A DNA stretch of 64,000 bases, taken from an uncultured Schlesneria sp. (lineage in GTDB: Bacteria > Planctomycetota > Planctomycetia > Planctomycetales > Planctomycetaceae). The DNA lies in the NCBI GenBank assembly GCA_903871875.1, contig CAIQIR010000149.1, positions 20,668-84,667 of the forward strand, read 5' to 3'. Shown one piece after another: positions 47,817 through 58,310 of the stretch. How positions within the stretch are numbered: position 1 is the first letter of the stretch; the number at the start of each line of letters is the position of its first letter. A program made the position numbers and the translations under genes. The notes beneath the pieces are model-generated. The model worked only from the letters and a program-made list of their open reading frames with translations, was not told the origin of the DNA and searched no databases.

Positions 47817-50009
47817 CTAAGCCAGCCACATGCGCAGTTCAAAGTCTTGCGTCGGAGTTGTCATGGACAACAGGCCTTCGCGGGGAACTCGGTCGAGGCA
47901 TTTTCCTTCCGAGTAGATCGCGACCGAAAACTCGACGCGAGCCTCGTCCGCAAATCGCAGGTCATCCAAGTCGACGGCCAATTCCAAAATCTGGTCTGCT
48001 GCAAATTCAATCTGATTTAACACCACCAGTCGACCGTCCCGATCGAGTTGCCCCTGCGGTTCTTTCGCTGGCAATGCCGTCATTCGCAGCTCGAAATGAT
48101 TGGGTTCTGCAAAGGTAATGCGAAGTTCATCGAATAGCTTCAGATCATCAATGGCCCGATTGGCGGTATCAATCCGCAGCAGAAATCGCGTTTGATCGAA
48201 GCCGAACAAGACTTCGCGAATCAAACCCTGCGTCACCATCGTCATCGTGCCGCGTTCACTGCCGCTGACATAACGCCCCGCATTGATCCACTCAAAGTAT
48301 GATCGCCGACCATCCACTTTGACTTTCAGAAAGCTCTTCGGTTCCGTGTGGATTGCCTTTTGCCGGAAGCTGCCGATCGGGCGATCCAGCTGTGCCGGAT
48401 AAGGCGTTCGCAACAGGATATAGACGTTCTTCAAATGCTTGCGAAACAACTGATCAAACAGGCCGTCTTGCGCGGACGAATGATCATCGCCATACCACCA
48501 GAACCAATCACTTCCTTCGGCGATATAGATTTCCTCCCAGGCGCGCCGCAGAGTGTCGACTTCGATTTTTCCGGCCGACTCCATCTGTTTGAGAAATTCT
48601 CGTGTCTGGTGTAACAGGTCCCAGGCAGTGCGATCTTCCTGATGACCAATCCAAATGCCAAAGTTGTGACTGATCCAACTTCCGGCAAACAACTGGGAAA
48701 TGTGATCGTTCGCCGGATAATCTTCCAGGAACTCTCCGATTCGTACCGGCCGAATGGTGTCTCGTGCCACGCAGGATTGATACAGCGTCCTGAGAAACTG
48801 GACCCCGCCGTCACGGTAATACTCCCAGCAATTCTCCCCGTCGAGAATGATCGGAACGAGCGCCGGCCGGTGGCCATTGGCATGTTCCGTCGCTCGGCCA
48901 ATCGATTCCACTTTTCCCAACAGATCGCCGACCGCTTGTTCGGCATTCATCCGCTGGTATTGAAAGCCAATCAAATCACTCAGCGCATGATCACGAAACA
49001 CGATCTGCAACGACCGGCCTTGCTCGGCAAGTTTCCAAGGTCGATAAAGCAACTCAGGATTTCGCAGAAAGCCGTTGCTGTCACGAGCGATCCAGCCACT
49101 GGTCGATTCCGCGAGGATTTCCTCGTCGGTCGCGATCCACTCGATGCCCAAGTCAGCGATGGCCGGAATGATCTGTTGCGACACCGATCCCTCCGAGGGC
49201 CACATCCCTTTGGGCTTGGAACCAAACAGTTGGAAGTGCGAATCGATGGCCTGCCGTAACTGGGCAACGACATCTTCTTGATAGGACTCCAGATGCTTGG
49301 GCAGCACGCAACCAGGCATCGCCTGGCGCGCGCATTTCTTGTCCCAAAGCAGCGGCAGAATCGGGTGGTAGAACGGCGTTGTGGTCAGTTCCACTTGACC
49401 GCTCGCTGCTAACTCCCGATGGAGTGGAATGACTTGACGCAAGACTTCCATCTGCTTTTGCAGCAGCCATTGCTTCTCTGCTTCGGTCCAATTCTGGCCC
49501 TTTTGCAGGAACGCTTTCAGATCATGGTCAACGTCGAACAGAATCGGATGGAACCAGGTCAGATTGTGCCACACCTGCAAATCGCGCAGGTCTCGCTCAG
49601 AAAATCGCTTGAGCGCGCGATCCACTGGATCGACATTCGCCGCCCGCTTCTGCCATAACTCCAAATACCGGGCATAGGGACGAATCATGTTGTCCAGATT
49701 CGCCATGAAGAAATGGTCGAGCAGATACTGCCCGTCCGTTTGCCCCAGGCCATCCGCCGGAATGCGCGAGATATCCAAATGACGGTCGCTGGCTCCGTCC
49801 TCGGTATACGCCAGTAATTGTTTGAGCAGACTGGGAACCAGATTGATCGTACAGCGGAACTCGGGCACTTCTTTGATGTGCCAGGCCATGCCCCAATAAT
49901 CTTTTGTGCCGTGCAACCGAACCCAGGGCATCAGATTTTCTCCCCCGATTCGATCGGGGTAGTACGGCTGATGCTGATGCCAGAAGAACGCCAGACTGAC
50001 AGGTGGCAT
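47817..50009 (-). CDS. glycoside hydrolase family 57 protein (alpha-glucan active)
   Basis: 730 aa. The GH57 fold is marked by [15 protein letters not shown] at the N-terminus, [20 protein letters not shown] (nucleophile Glu in region 3), WIATDEEIL, and [18 protein letters not shown] (region 4, acid/base Asp). The C-terminal 200 residues are a beta-rich extra domain. GH57 contains alpha-amylase, amylopullulanase and branching enzyme; position between glgA and galT suggests glycogen turnover or branching. It starts 9 bp after the glgA stop, so they are cotranscribed. Confidence 0.9.
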   Translation of the reverse strand: MPPVSLAFFWHQHQPYYPDRIGGENLMPWVRLHGTKDYWGMAWHIKEVPEFRCTINLVPSLLKQLLAYTEDGASDRHLDISRIPADGLGQTDGQYLLDHFFMANLDNMIRPYARYLELWQKRAANVDPVDRALKRFSERDLRDLQVWHNLTWFHPILFDVDHDLKAFLQKGQNWTEAEKQWLLQKQMEVLRQVIPLHRELAASGQVELTTTPFYHPILPLLWDKKCARQAMPGCVLPKHLESYQEDVVAQLRQAIDSHFQLFGSKPKGMWPSEGSVSQQIIPAIADLGIEWIATDEEILAESTSGWIARDSNGFLRNPELLYRPWKLAEQGRSLQIVFRDHALSDLIGFQYQRMNAEQAVGDLLGKVESIGRATEHANGHRPALVPIILDGENCWEYYRDGGVQFLRTLYQSCVARDTIRPVRIGEFLEDYPANDHISQLFAGSWISHNFGIWIGHQEDRTAWDLLHQTREFLKQMESAGKIEVDTLRRAWEEIYIAEGSDWFWWYGDDHSSAQDGLFDQLFRKHLKNVYILLRTPYPAQLDRPIGSFRQKAIHTEPKSFLKVKVDGRRSYFEWINAGRYVSGSERGTMTMVTQGLIREVLFGFDQTRFLLRIDTANRAIDDLKLFDELRITFAEPNHFELRMTALPAKEPQGQLDRDGRLVVLNQIEFAADQILELAVDLDDLRFADEARVEFSVAIYSEGKCLDRVPREGLLSMTTPTQDFELRMWLA

Positions 50010-50018
50010 GAAGAAATC

Positions 50019-51554
50019 CTATTGGTGAGCCGGCCCCTCATCCTGGCGCTCATCGCCTTCGCACTCGGCTGGCGCAAGACATTTGGCGATGGCTCGTTCA
50101 TAGACTCGAACGTATTCGTCGGCGCTGTGCTTCCAGGACCAGTCCCGCTTCATCCCGGCCCGCTGCAACCGGTGCCACTTCTGCTTGTCGGCAAATAACG
50201 ATCGGGCGCGGCAGATATTCCAAAACAGGACATCACTGCGGAACTCGCAGAAACTGAATCCATTGGCCGTTCCATTCGCGACGTTTTCGTCGCTCGCATC
50301 AATGACCGAATCGGCCAGCCCGCCGACGGCTCGGACAATTGGAACCGTCCCATAGATCAGACTGTACATCTGGTTCAGCCCACACGGCTCGAATTCGCTG
50401 GGCATCAGAAACGCGTCGGCACCCGCCTCGATCTGATGAGAAAGTTCCTCGTCATAGCCGATGGTAGTGGCCACTTTTTCCGGATGGCTCTTCGCCATCT
50501 CAAGCAGCAGGTTTTCAAATCGAGGTTCGCCCGAGCCCAGAAAAACCAGTTGAATGTCCTGATCGAGCAACATGCTGGCGCACTGCTCAAGTAGTTGAAA
50601 GCCCTTCTGGTGGGTCATCCGCGAAATACTTCCCAGCAACATCACTGACGGACGCTCGGGCAGCCCCAGTCGCTTTTGCAGAGCCGCTTTGCAGACCGCT
50701 TTGCCGTCTTCTAGTGCTCCCAGTGAATAATTCTTGGCAATGTAGGTATCGGTCGCCGGGTTCCAAACCTCGGTATCAACACCGTTCAAGATGCCCTCGA
50801 GATCGCTTTGCCGCGCAGAGAGGGCTCCGTTCAATCCACAACCGAATTCGGGGGTCTGAATTTCGCGGGCATAAGTCGGGCTAACCGTCGTCACCAGATC
50901 GGCGAAGGAAATACCGGTCTTCAACAGATTCAAATGGCCGTAGCATTCCATTTGTCGCCAGTTGAAATACTTCCAATCCAACCCGGTCAGCAACATGTCC
51001 CAATGCCAGAATTGACCCTGGAAGGCCATGTTGTGGATCGTAAAAATCGAAGCGGTATGTTCGAACCCCGGCGTTCCTCGATATTCGATATTCACCAAAG
51101 CGGGTACCAGCGCCGTTTGCCAATCGTTCGCATGAACGATTTCGGGCTTCAGTCCCAACAGCCGTGTCGCTTCCATCACGGCCCGACTGAAGAAAACGAA
51201 CCGTTCGCTGTTGTCGCGATAGTCTTGATCCTGTTCGACGTACAATCCGGGTCGGTCAAAGTAGATCGGCTGTTCGATCAGAAACACGTTGACGCGAGAA
51301 CCGGGCAGCGTCGACTGCAACACCTGGCCTTCGATGAACTTGGGCCCGACTTGAACTCGAATCGAAATCCCCGTCCGCTTGATCGCCGGAATCTCAACAC
51401 CGCTTCTTTTCAAGACTTGCGGATAGTACGGTGTGATCAGCGAAACATCGTGTCCAATTTGGGCCAGTGCCTTGGGCAGGGCCGTCGCGACATCCGCCAG
51501 TCCACCAGTCTTCGAAAATGGAACCGCTTCGGAACTGGCGAATACGATGCGCAT
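50019..51554 (-). CDS. glgA: glycogen synthase
   Basis: 511-aa GT5 enzyme that extends alpha-1,4-glucan from ADP-glucose. The start at ATG 51554 gives MRIVFASSEAVPFSKTGGLA, whose KTGGLADV loop binds ADP-glucose; longer frames add a non-homologous leader. GT5 features also include YGTVPIVRAVGGLADSV and FLMPSEFEPCGLNQMYSL. The length is typical. It leads a minus-strand operon with GH57 and galT. The ribosome site is a G-rich run about 11 nt upstream. Confidence 0.95.
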   Translation of the reverse strand: MRIVFASSEAVPFSKTGGLADVATALPKALAQIGHDVSLITPYYPQVLKRSGVEIPAIKRTGISIRVQVGPKFIEGQVLQSTLPGSRVNVFLIEQPIYFDRPGLYVEQDQDYRDNSERFVFFSRAVMEATRLLGLKPEIVHANDWQTALVPALVNIEYRGTPGFEHTASIFTIHNMAFQGQFWHWDMLLTGLDWKYFNWRQMECYGHLNLLKTGISFADLVTTVSPTYAREIQTPEFGCGLNGALSARQSDLEGILNGVDTEVWNPATDTYIAKNYSLGALEDGKAVCKAALQKRLGLPERPSVMLLGSISRMTHQKGFQLLEQCASMLLDQDIQLVFLGSGEPRFENLLLEMAKSHPEKVATTIGYDEELSHQIEAGADAFLMPSEFEPCGLNQMYSLIYGTVPIVRAVGGLADSVIDASDENVANGTANGFSFCEFRSDVLFWNICRARSLFADKQKWHRLQRAGMKRDWSWKHSADEYVRVYERAIAKCLAPAECEGDERQDEGPAHQ

Positions 51555-52036
51555 GAACTGGCAGCCCCCTGAATCAAATTTTCGGCAATACCCGCCGAAC
51601 ACGCTGCGTCAATGGACGAATTCGGTCGCGACGCAGCCGTTTGCGCCGTCGCGACCGTCCCCCTATCGGCATGTTCGCTACGGTTGCTTCAGATTGACAG
51701 CCACTGTCGATCTAAACCACCGACCGCAATTATACTCGCGCCGGTCGCTGGCCGCGGCGAGGGTTGCCGAAGTGAGGAGGGATCTTGCCAAGTCCTCAAA
51801 TCAAGGTTGGCACAGATGTTCCGATCCCAACAGTCCGCGCAGCAAGATTTCTCAACCAGCCCCCTGTCGGGGTGTTCAGCAGCTTGCATTTCCCCGCTGA
51901 GACACCAGCGGAGCAATATTGCTCACCAATTTTCGGACGTGTCATGGCTTCCCGGCACGTTATACTTCTTCCCATCCCGACCGAAACGGTCTGGCGCCTG
52001 CTCTTAGATAAACGTTTTTTTACGCAGAACAACCCG
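51555..52036. other. intergenic region between divergent glgA and sufE
   Basis: 482 bp. The sufE frame stays open for 84 codons upstream of its chosen start (from 51785), but that extension lacks SufE similarity, so it is treated as non-coding. Promoters of glgA and sufE lie here; no hairpin or operator stands out. Confidence 0.45.
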
Positions 52037-52453
52037 ATGCGACTGACTGAATTGATTGACGAGTTGAATGAACTGGATCCTGCGGAAAAGCTGGAATGGC
52101 TGGTGGAATTTGCGGATCAACTCCCCAGCGTCGCCGCCGACAAACAAGGACAACATCTCCCGGAAATGTGCCGAATCCAGGAATGCCAAACTCCTGTCTA
52201 TTTATGGGTTTCGGAACAGGATGGCAAAATTCATCTGGAAGCAGACGTTCCCCGAAAATCGCCCACGGTACGCGGTTTAGTCGCGTTAGTGGTCTGTGGG
52301 CTGGAGGGAGCGGCGGTGGGCGAAGCATTGGCGCTGCCCGATGATATGGTGGCCCACTTGGGCTTGGCGTCAGTGCTGGGGATGACTCGCCAACAAGGCT
52401 TTCGCGGCGTGATCACGCGGATCAAACGAGAATTGCGGGGGGCCGCGCAATGA
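52037..52453 (+). CDS. sufE: SufE family sulfur-acceptor protein
   Basis: 138 aa, cytoplasmic. SufE takes persulfide sulfur from SufS and stimulates it. Seen: LIDELNELDPAEKLEWLVEF and DQLPS, the active Cys in CRIQECQTPVYLWV, HLEADVPRKSPTVRGLVALV, and LGLASVLGMTRQQGFRGVI at the C-terminus. ATG at 52037 gives the family's usual length; no good ribosome site is visible. Its partner sufS is about 35 kb away. Not in an operon with the next gene (314 bp). Confidence 0.92.
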   Translation: MRLTELIDELNELDPAEKLEWLVEFADQLPSVAADKQGQHLPEMCRIQECQTPVYLWVSEQDGKIHLEADVPRKSPTVRGLVALVVCGLEGAAVGEALALPDDMVAHLGLASVLGMTRQQGFRGVITRIKRELRGAAQ

Positions 52454-52766
52454 TTTCTTCGTGATCTCGAAAAAATTGGCGGATCGCTCTCCCCTTTTGT
52501 GAATGAATTGGTACTCTGTTAATAGACAGGGACTTACTGCCGTTTCGACCAATAAACAAAGTTGGTTCTGGCCCCAGGCTAACCTACCAGAAACGGGTCT
52601 TCAGTAACGGAAACCACGGAATCGGATGTCTTGCGACGTCCTGTTCTGGAAAATCGGCTCAATGGGGCATTTTGATTCCGTCTGAAACCCGATGCCGCAC
52701 GTAAAGTCCCGTCGGTTGGATTGTCCCACCTCAAAATTTTTCACCCCCAAACAGGAGCCGTGCCGT
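52454..52766. other. intergenic region before the DUF309 gene
   Basis: 313 bp. Nothing recognised beyond the AGGAG ribosome site near 52753-52757 for the next gene. Confidence 0.4.
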
Positions 52767-53402
52767 ATGACCGTTATCGATCGACGAGGACGTTCCGGAC
52801 GGACTCCCGCTAATGCCAAGTCAAAGGACCGATTGATGATTACACCGCCAACTGAAGTCGCACCGCGCCTGCTTCCGTCGACGGATCTGCCTGGTTACAC
52901 GTATGTTCCGGGAACGGACACGCCGCATCCCTATCGAGACGCCCGTGGTCACAGTTATCAACGAAAATCGCCGTCGCCTAAAATGCTGACGGCCGGAACC
53001 TGGGCCGAAAATCGCCACTACCTGCTGGCTCTCGATTACTTCAACCACGGCTACTACTGGGAATCGCACGAAGAGTGGGAGCGTCTGCTTCGCACAACGG
53101 GTGTTGATTCGCCCGTGGGCCGTTTCTTGAAGGGCCTTGTGAAGTTGTCAGCGGCCGGCGTGAAGGTGCGTGAAAACAGCATTCACGGCGTTCGACGACA
53201 CGCCGCTTCGGCAGGCGAAGTGTTTGCCGACGTGGCCGCGGAAGTGGGAACCGAATACTTCTGCGGCCTGGAATTCACGACGCTGCAATTCGCCGCGGAC
53301 CGTGCTGCCCAGATCTCTTACAAAGACAAAATTGGCTCGCCTCACCAACCGACACGCGTGTTTCCGTTTGTCCTGAACACCGAAACACTCCAAATGTCCT
53401 GA
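52767..53402 (+). CDS. DUF309 domain protein
   Basis: 211 aa. The C-terminal half carries the DUF309 motif [20 protein letters not shown], in which a helical HExxE-like pattern is typical, followed by [20 protein letters not shown]. The N-terminal 90 residues are unrelated, Pro-rich and basic. ATG at 52767 has AGGAG 9 nt upstream; ATG at 52833 is another possible start. DUF309 has no known function. Cotranscription with neighbours is not evident; a terminator follows. Confidence 0.85.
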   Translation: MTVIDRRGRSGRTPANAKSKDRLMITPPTEVAPRLLPSTDLPGYTYVPGTDTPHPYRDARGHSYQRKSPSPKMLTAGTWAENRHYLLALDYFNHGYYWESHEEWERLLRTTGVDSPVGRFLKGLVKLSAAGVKVRENSIHGVRRHAASAGEVFADVAAEVGTEYFCGLEFTTLQFAADRAAQISYKDKIGSPHQPTRVFPFVLNTETLQMS

Positions 53403-53432
53403 CCGCCCTGGAGAGCAGCGATTTGAACAACG

Positions 53433-53469
53433 ACAGCCCGGCTTATCCCAATGAGCCGGGTTGTTTTTT
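53433..53469 (+). terminator. rho-independent terminator after the DUF309 gene
   Basis: ACAGCCCGGCT (53433-53443) pairs with AGCCGGGTTGT (53454-53464), a 10-11-bp stem with one G-T pair, then TTTTTT. It lies 30 bp after the DUF309 stop. Confidence 0.88.
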
Positions 53470-53618
53470 CTTACGTCCCAACCTGTTTTTGATTCAGTCC
53501 CTCGTCAAGACCCGCTAGATTTTACCTGCTTCCACCGAACCGCTACAGTGTGCCGGTATTGGCGTCCCCCTCGAGATCCGAAACGATTGATATTCACACC
53601 CCCGAAGAGTAACCATCA

Positions 53619-55034
53619 ATGAGTCACCGCCCTGATCGTCGCGACTTTCTGAAGACCTCGACCGCCATGCTCGCCGGGGCCACCATGCCTTACTGGTTCA
53701 CATCAACCAGCAACCTGGCCCTCGGGCGTCAAAGTGTCAACGATCGACCGGTACTGGGTTGCATTGGAACGGGCGATCGCTGGCGATCGGTCGGGGCGAA
53801 CGCACTGGAATTTTCGGACTGCGTGGCCGTGTGTGACGTCGATCGCGAACATGTCGAGAAGGCTCGCGATCGGGTCAAAGACATCCAGGGCAAAAAGGGC
53901 AATTCGGCCGAACCCGAGATGTACGAAGACTACCGGAAACTGCTCGATCGCAAAGACATCCAGGTCGTCACGATTGTCACGACCGATCACTGGCATTCCA
54001 AGATCGCCATTGAAGCAATGCAAGCGGGCAAAGATGTCTACTGCGAAAAGCCGCTGACGCTGACCATCCTCGAAGGTAAGCAGATCATCAAGGTCTTGAA
54101 CGAGACCAAACGAGTCTTCCAGGTCGGAACCCAGCAGCGTTCAGAAATGTCCGCCAACAACGGTGAGATCAAGAACCAATTCCTCAAAGCCGTCGCCATC
54201 GCCCGTAGCGGACGGCTGGGCACGATCAAGAAAGTGATTTGCGGAATCGGTGGCGCGCCCACCAGCGGTGAAATTCCGGTCGCTCCCGTACCCTCGCAAC
54301 TCAATTGGGACATGTGGCTCGGCCAGGCCCCGATGACCGACTATCTGCTGGGCGGATTCGGCCAAAACAAGACCTATCCCGAATCGCGCACACACTACGA
54401 ATTCCGCTGGTGGTACGAGTACTCCGGCGGCAAGATGACCGACTGGGGCGCACACCATGTCGATATCGGCATGTGGGCACTGGGTATGGACAATAGCGGT
54501 CCGATTTCCGTGGAAGGCACGGCCACGCATCCAGTTCCCCTTGAGAAGGGGATGCCAACCATTTCTAACCGCTACAACACGGCCACCGATTTCAACGTCC
54601 TGGCCAAGTTCGCCAACGGCGCGGAACTGGAAATTCGCAGCGAAGGCGATAATGGCGTGCTGATCGAAGGCACCGAAGGCCGCATTTTCGTGAGTCGCGG
54701 CAAGCTGTCCGGTGCTCCCGTCGAAGACCTGGCCAACAATCCGTTACCCGAATCGCTGCTGACAGAACTCTACAAGGGAAAAGATCCCAAGGGTGGCGGC
54801 AATGCTCACATGGAAAACTTCTTCGACTGCGTTAAAGACCGCGGCCTGCCCGTCAGCGACGTCTACTCGCACCATCGCGCGATGACGACCTGTCATTTGG
54901 CCAACATCGCCATCCGTCTCGGTCGCAAGATCGAGTGGGATCCGAAAACGGAACAGATCATCAACGACAAGGATGCGGCGACCTGGATCGGTCGCGAACA
55001 GCGAAAAGGCTACGAAATCAACGTCAGCGTTTGA
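53619..55034 (+). CDS. Tat-exported Gfo/Idh/MocA family oxidoreductase
   Basis: 471 aa. A Tat signal (RRDFLKTSTAMLAGATMPYW), then the Rossmann domain GCIGTGDRWRSVGANAL, AVCDVDREHVEKA, and the EKP motif in DVYCEKPLTL, which carries the family lysine. The C-terminal alpha/beta domain includes YEFRWWYEYSGGKMTDWGAHHVDIGMW. Such secreted oxidoreductases are abundant in planctomycetes. Substrate unknown: probably a sugar or cyclitol. Terminator of the preceding gene stands in its upstream region; trpD follows by 96 bp. Confidence 0.92.
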   Translation: MSHRPDRRDFLKTSTAMLAGATMPYWFTSTSNLALGRQSVNDRPVLGCIGTGDRWRSVGANALEFSDCVAVCDVDREHVEKARDRVKDIQGKKGNSAEPEMYEDYRKLLDRKDIQVVTIVTTDHWHSKIAIEAMQAGKDVYCEKPLTLTILEGKQIIKVLNETKRVFQVGTQQRSEMSANNGEIKNQFLKAVAIARSGRLGTIKKVICGIGGAPTSGEIPVAPVPSQLNWDMWLGQAPMTDYLLGGFGQNKTYPESRTHYEFRWWYEYSGGKMTDWGAHHVDIGMWALGMDNSGPISVEGTATHPVPLEKGMPTISNRYNTATDFNVLAKFANGAELEIRSEGDNGVLIEGTEGRIFVSRGKLSGAPVEDLANNPLPESLLTELYKGKDPKGGGNAHMENFFDCVKDRGLPVSDVYSHHRAMTTCHLANIAIRLGRKIEWDPKTEQIINDKDAATWIGREQRKGYEINVSV

Positions 55035-55130
55035 TGCCGTTCAATCGAGAAACAGGGTGTCATGTTCCGTTTTCCGTCTCAGCAGAACATCCATCGAAGC
55101 TGAGTATCGCCAGCGACTTTCGGACCTTCG

Positions 55131-56153
55131 ATGATTGATGAACTGAAAATTGCGGTGACGGAACTGCTGGAAGGACGTCACCTTTCCGCCGAGGTGATGA
55201 CATCGGCCGTCGGATCTTTGATGGACGGCCGATGTTCTGAGGTCGAGATTTCCGCGTTTTTGACGGCGTTACGATGCCGCGGGGAATCGGTCGGCCAATT
55301 GGTCGGTGCGGCCCGCGCCATGCGCGAACGCTCGACACCCATCGTTTGTCGCACCCAAGGTTTACTGGACACATGCGGAACCGGCGGAGATCTGCTGAAC
55401 ACGTTTAATATCAGCACCGCTGCCGCACTGGTTGCCGCCGCGGCGGGACAGCCCGTCGCCAAGCACGGTAACCGCAGTGCCACCAGCACCACCGGCTCGG
55501 CCGATGTGCTGGAAGCGATGGGAGTCAACCTGCAACTGTCCGCCAGTCAGGTGGCCGATTGCATTGACGAAGTCGGCATCGGATTCTGCTTTGCACCGCT
55601 GTTGCATGGGGCGATGAAGCACGTCGCGCCGGTTCGCAAACAACTCGGCTTTCGCACGATTTTCAATCTGCTGGGCCCGTTGACCAATCCCGCCAAGGCA
55701 ACCTACCAGGTGATCGGCACCTCACGCACCGCCGTGGCCGAGTTACTGGCGATGGCACTCCATCAACTCGGCAGTCAGCGGGCACTGGTCGTCTGTGGAA
55801 ACAACGAACTGGATGAAGTCAGCCTATGGGGCGAGACCGCCGTGTTTGAAGTCTCGGCGTCCGGCGTCAGCCGTCACTCGTGGAATGCAGCGATGCTCGG
55901 GTTCCCCGAATGTCGAGTCGAATCGCTACAGGTTAGCAATGCCGCCGAGAGTGCCGATGTGATCCGTCGCGCCTTCTCAGGAACTCGCGGACCAGTTCGC
56001 GATATGATTCTGGTCAACGCCGCAGCTGCGTTGTTCGCGGCCAACCGCGTTCCGTCAATTCAAGCGGCGGTCCCTGTCGCCACCGACGCGTTGGATTCGG
56101 GCGCGGCGATCACACTTTGCGAGAAACTGAAATCCTGGACGAACAGCCGATAA
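55131..56153 (+). CDS. trpD: anthranilate phosphoribosyltransferase
   Basis: 340 aa. Second step of tryptophan synthesis: anthranilate + PRPP. Family motifs: LLDTCGTGGDLLNTFNIST (PRPP binding), AAAGQPVAKHGNRSATSTTG, ADVLEAMGVNL, GFCFAPLLHGAMKHVAPVR, and FNLLGPLTNPA. The length is normal. It stands alone; no other trp genes are visible. Confidence 0.96.
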   Translation: MIDELKIAVTELLEGRHLSAEVMTSAVGSLMDGRCSEVEISAFLTALRCRGESVGQLVGAARAMRERSTPIVCRTQGLLDTCGTGGDLLNTFNISTAAALVAAAAGQPVAKHGNRSATSTTGSADVLEAMGVNLQLSASQVADCIDEVGIGFCFAPLLHGAMKHVAPVRKQLGFRTIFNLLGPLTNPAKATYQVIGTSRTAVAELLAMALHQLGSQRALVVCGNNELDEVSLWGETAVFEVSASGVSRHSWNAAMLGFPECRVESLQVSNAAESADVIRRAFSGTRGPVRDMILVNAAAALFAANRVPSIQAAVPVATDALDSGAAITLCEKLKSWTNSR

Positions 56154-56582
56154 AGGCCTCTCCTTCGATCCCCCAATGGCCAACGTCGGATTCGACACGT
56201 CATCCCATTCCAATTTTCCGTGCTGAATTTGTCCCGGCAGGACTGACTCGATCGATATCGAGAACACACTCCGCTTGCTATTCCAGATCAAATCATGCAA
56301 ATGAATGCTATGATCATTCATCCCCTCGCAAGACATCCGCACGATCTGGAAAGGTTCTTCGAGTTGGCGGACAATCGGTCCATACCCGACCGCGAAATCG
56401 AAGACCCGCTCCATGAGTAACTTCCGACGGCGGACGTCGCTCCGTGCAAACAAAAAGATCCTTGTGAAGAGGGCAAGACATCTCGAAAACACAAGTCGAA
56501 TGCAGTCGCTTCTCAGACAACATCGCGCAGGCCACTGACAGCCCTTCTCCTCTGGAATCACCGACAATTCGGAAGCTCTCTT
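56154..56582. other. intergenic region between trpD and the esterase gene
   Basis: 429 bp. An open minus-strand frame (56055-56723) crosses it and overlaps both neighbouring genes; it has no convincing family match or ribosome site and is not annotated. No hairpin terminator for trpD is evident. Confidence 0.4.
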
Positions 56583-57332
56583 ATGAAACTGCATACGGAA
56601 AACATCAACGGACTCACTTGCCATATTGTGGATAGCCTGGCAGCAGGCGTCACTCCACGGACCGTAGTCGTACTTTGCCACGGCTATGGCGCCCCCGGAA
56701 CCGATCTGGTACCACTCGGTCAAATGTTATTGCGACAGCCCAAATTATCCGGCAGTGTTCAATTCCTGTTCCCCGAAGCGCCGCTCAGCCTGGAAGATTT
56801 GGGACTCTACGACGGACGAGCCTGGTGGCCGATTGATATGCGACGATTGCAAATGGCGGTCGCCCTGGGTTCGTTTCGTGACCTCCGCAAAGACTGTCCG
56901 CCTGAACTTCCTGCCGCGCGTGAAATGCTGCTCGGCCTGATCCGTAACTGGTCCGAACGAATGGGCGTGCCCCTCGATCGGTTTGTGCTGGGTGGCTTCT
57001 CGCAAGGAGCGATGCTGGCCACCGACGTGACGTTGCATCTCGACAAGAATCCCGCCGGCTTAGTGGTGCTGTCGGGAACCCTCTTGAATGAGGATGTCTG
57101 GCGCGAACGAATCGCGCATCACAAATCTCTGCGAGTCATCCAGTCGCATGGAACCGAAGATCAGATTCTGCCCTTCGACGCGGCTGGCCTGTTGCGAGAC
57201 CTGCTGCATCAGTCGGGCGCCGATGTCGACTTTCTTCCATTCGCAGGTGGCCACGAAATTCCCACGGATGTCCTCAACCGTTTGGCCGTCTTCTTAAGAG
57301 AAACGACCGGCGACGGACGAAATCAGTTCTGA
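56583..57332 (+). CDS. phospholipase/carboxylesterase (alpha/beta hydrolase)
   Basis: 249 aa. VVVLCHGYGAPGTDLVPLGQ (oxyanion loop), nucleophile GGFSQGAMLATD, acid in GTEDQILPFDAAG, and His in AGGHEIPTDVL: a full Ser-Asp-His triad as in the carboxylesterase/phospholipase family 2. No signal peptide. Esterases of this family act on acyl esters or acylated proteins. It precedes hslV by 76 bp on the same strand. Confidence 0.9.
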   Translation: MKLHTENINGLTCHIVDSLAAGVTPRTVVVLCHGYGAPGTDLVPLGQMLLRQPKLSGSVQFLFPEAPLSLEDLGLYDGRAWWPIDMRRLQMAVALGSFRDLRKDCPPELPAAREMLLGLIRNWSERMGVPLDRFVLGGFSQGAMLATDVTLHLDKNPAGLVVLSGTLLNEDVWRERIAHHKSLRVIQSHGTEDQILPFDAAGLLRDLLHQSGADVDFLPFAGGHEIPTDVLNRLAVFLRETTGDGRNQF

Positions 57333-57408
57333 GGCAATCCGTTATAGACCAGCACCCCGACAACATCAGTTGATCCTCTGATCGAATTTCCCAAAGGGCT
57401 CCTGCGAA

Positions 57409-57984
57409 ATGAGTGACCGAAAACCGTCGAGTTCAACTCGCGTCGAAACCCATTCCACTACGATTCTGGCCGTCCGCCATCAGGGGCAGGTGGCATTGGG
57501 CGGTGATGGACAGGTCACCTACGGCACGGCCATTTTGAAGGCAGACACACGCAAGATCCGCTGGATTCTCGATAAGAAAATGCTGGTCGGATTCGCCGGA
57601 TCCACGGCCGACGCCTTCTCGCTATTGGAACGATTCGAAGCCAAAGCCAAAAATTTCCCGGGCAACCTTCCTCGCGCCGCCACCGAGCTTGCACGAGACT
57701 GGCGAAATGACCGCATCCTTCGCAAGTTGGAAGCCATGATGATCGTTGTCGACGCCGAACATAGCCTGCTGGTCACTGGCCAGGGTGACGTCGTTCAACC
57801 CGCCGACGGAATCCTTGGAATCGGATCCGGCGGCAACTACGCCGTGGCTGCGGCCCGTGCTTTGATTCGACATTCGTCACTGTCTGCCACCGAAATCGTT
57901 CGCGAATCCTTGAAGATCGCCTCGGAAATCGACATCTACACCAATGACAACATCGTCGTCGAAGAATTCCAGACGAACGAATAG
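57409..57984 (+). CDS. hslV: ATP-dependent protease peptidase subunit HslV
   Basis: 191 aa. Proteasome-like threonine peptidase. The catalytic Thr is residue 17 in THSTTILAVRHQGQVALGGD, so a 16-residue propeptide must be removed; the usual enzyme has only Met before Thr1. Gly-rich GDGQVTYGTAILKADTRKIR and VGFAGSTADAFSLLERFEAK match the family, as does LGIGSGGNYAVAAARAL. The C-terminal half is intact. hslU, which usually follows, is not adjacent in this window. Confidence 0.94.
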   Translation: MSDRKPSSSTRVETHSTTILAVRHQGQVALGGDGQVTYGTAILKADTRKIRWILDKKMLVGFAGSTADAFSLLERFEAKAKNFPGNLPRAATELARDWRNDRILRKLEAMMIVVDAEHSLLVTGQGDVVQPADGILGIGSGGNYAVAAARALIRHSSLSATEIVRESLKIASEIDIYTNDNIVVEEFQTNE

Positions 57985-58310
57985 AGGGTGCTGATCTGAT
58001 CGCGTTCACGGCCCATCGCGATCGCGTCCTGCCGGAGTGCCCAATGCCTGCGCCACGGGATGCTTGCTCAACGAGACATCACCTTCAGCTGGCATCAATC
58101 GCTGATCAACGGCTCGTCACGACGGTCTCGCTTTCCTTCAGACTTGGCCATGAATCCGGGAAATCAGGAAAAATAGATCGGATATTCCGAATTTTGTGAG
58201 CCACCCCGAGTACAATACTTGAGTGGACCGGACCATGGACTGTTGGCGGTTCACCGGCGGGACCACTAAGTCCCGGCCAAGACAAAGGCATTCGACTCAA
58301 GGAGGAATCG
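57985..58310. other. intergenic region after hslV
   Basis: 326 bp; nothing recognised apart from a strong AAGGAGG ribosome-like site at its end (about 58299-58305) for the small frame at 58311. No hslU. Confidence 0.4.

Noticed and set aside
51785..52036. Upstream extension of the sufE frame (84 codons).
   Set aside because: No SufE similarity; the family starts at about the ATG at 52037.
56055..56723. Minus-strand open frame of 222 codons between trpD and the esterase.
   Set aside because: It overlaps both flanking genes, is Cys/Arg-rich at its start and has no recognisable motif or ribosome site. Part of it might be a remnant, but this is not enough to annotate.
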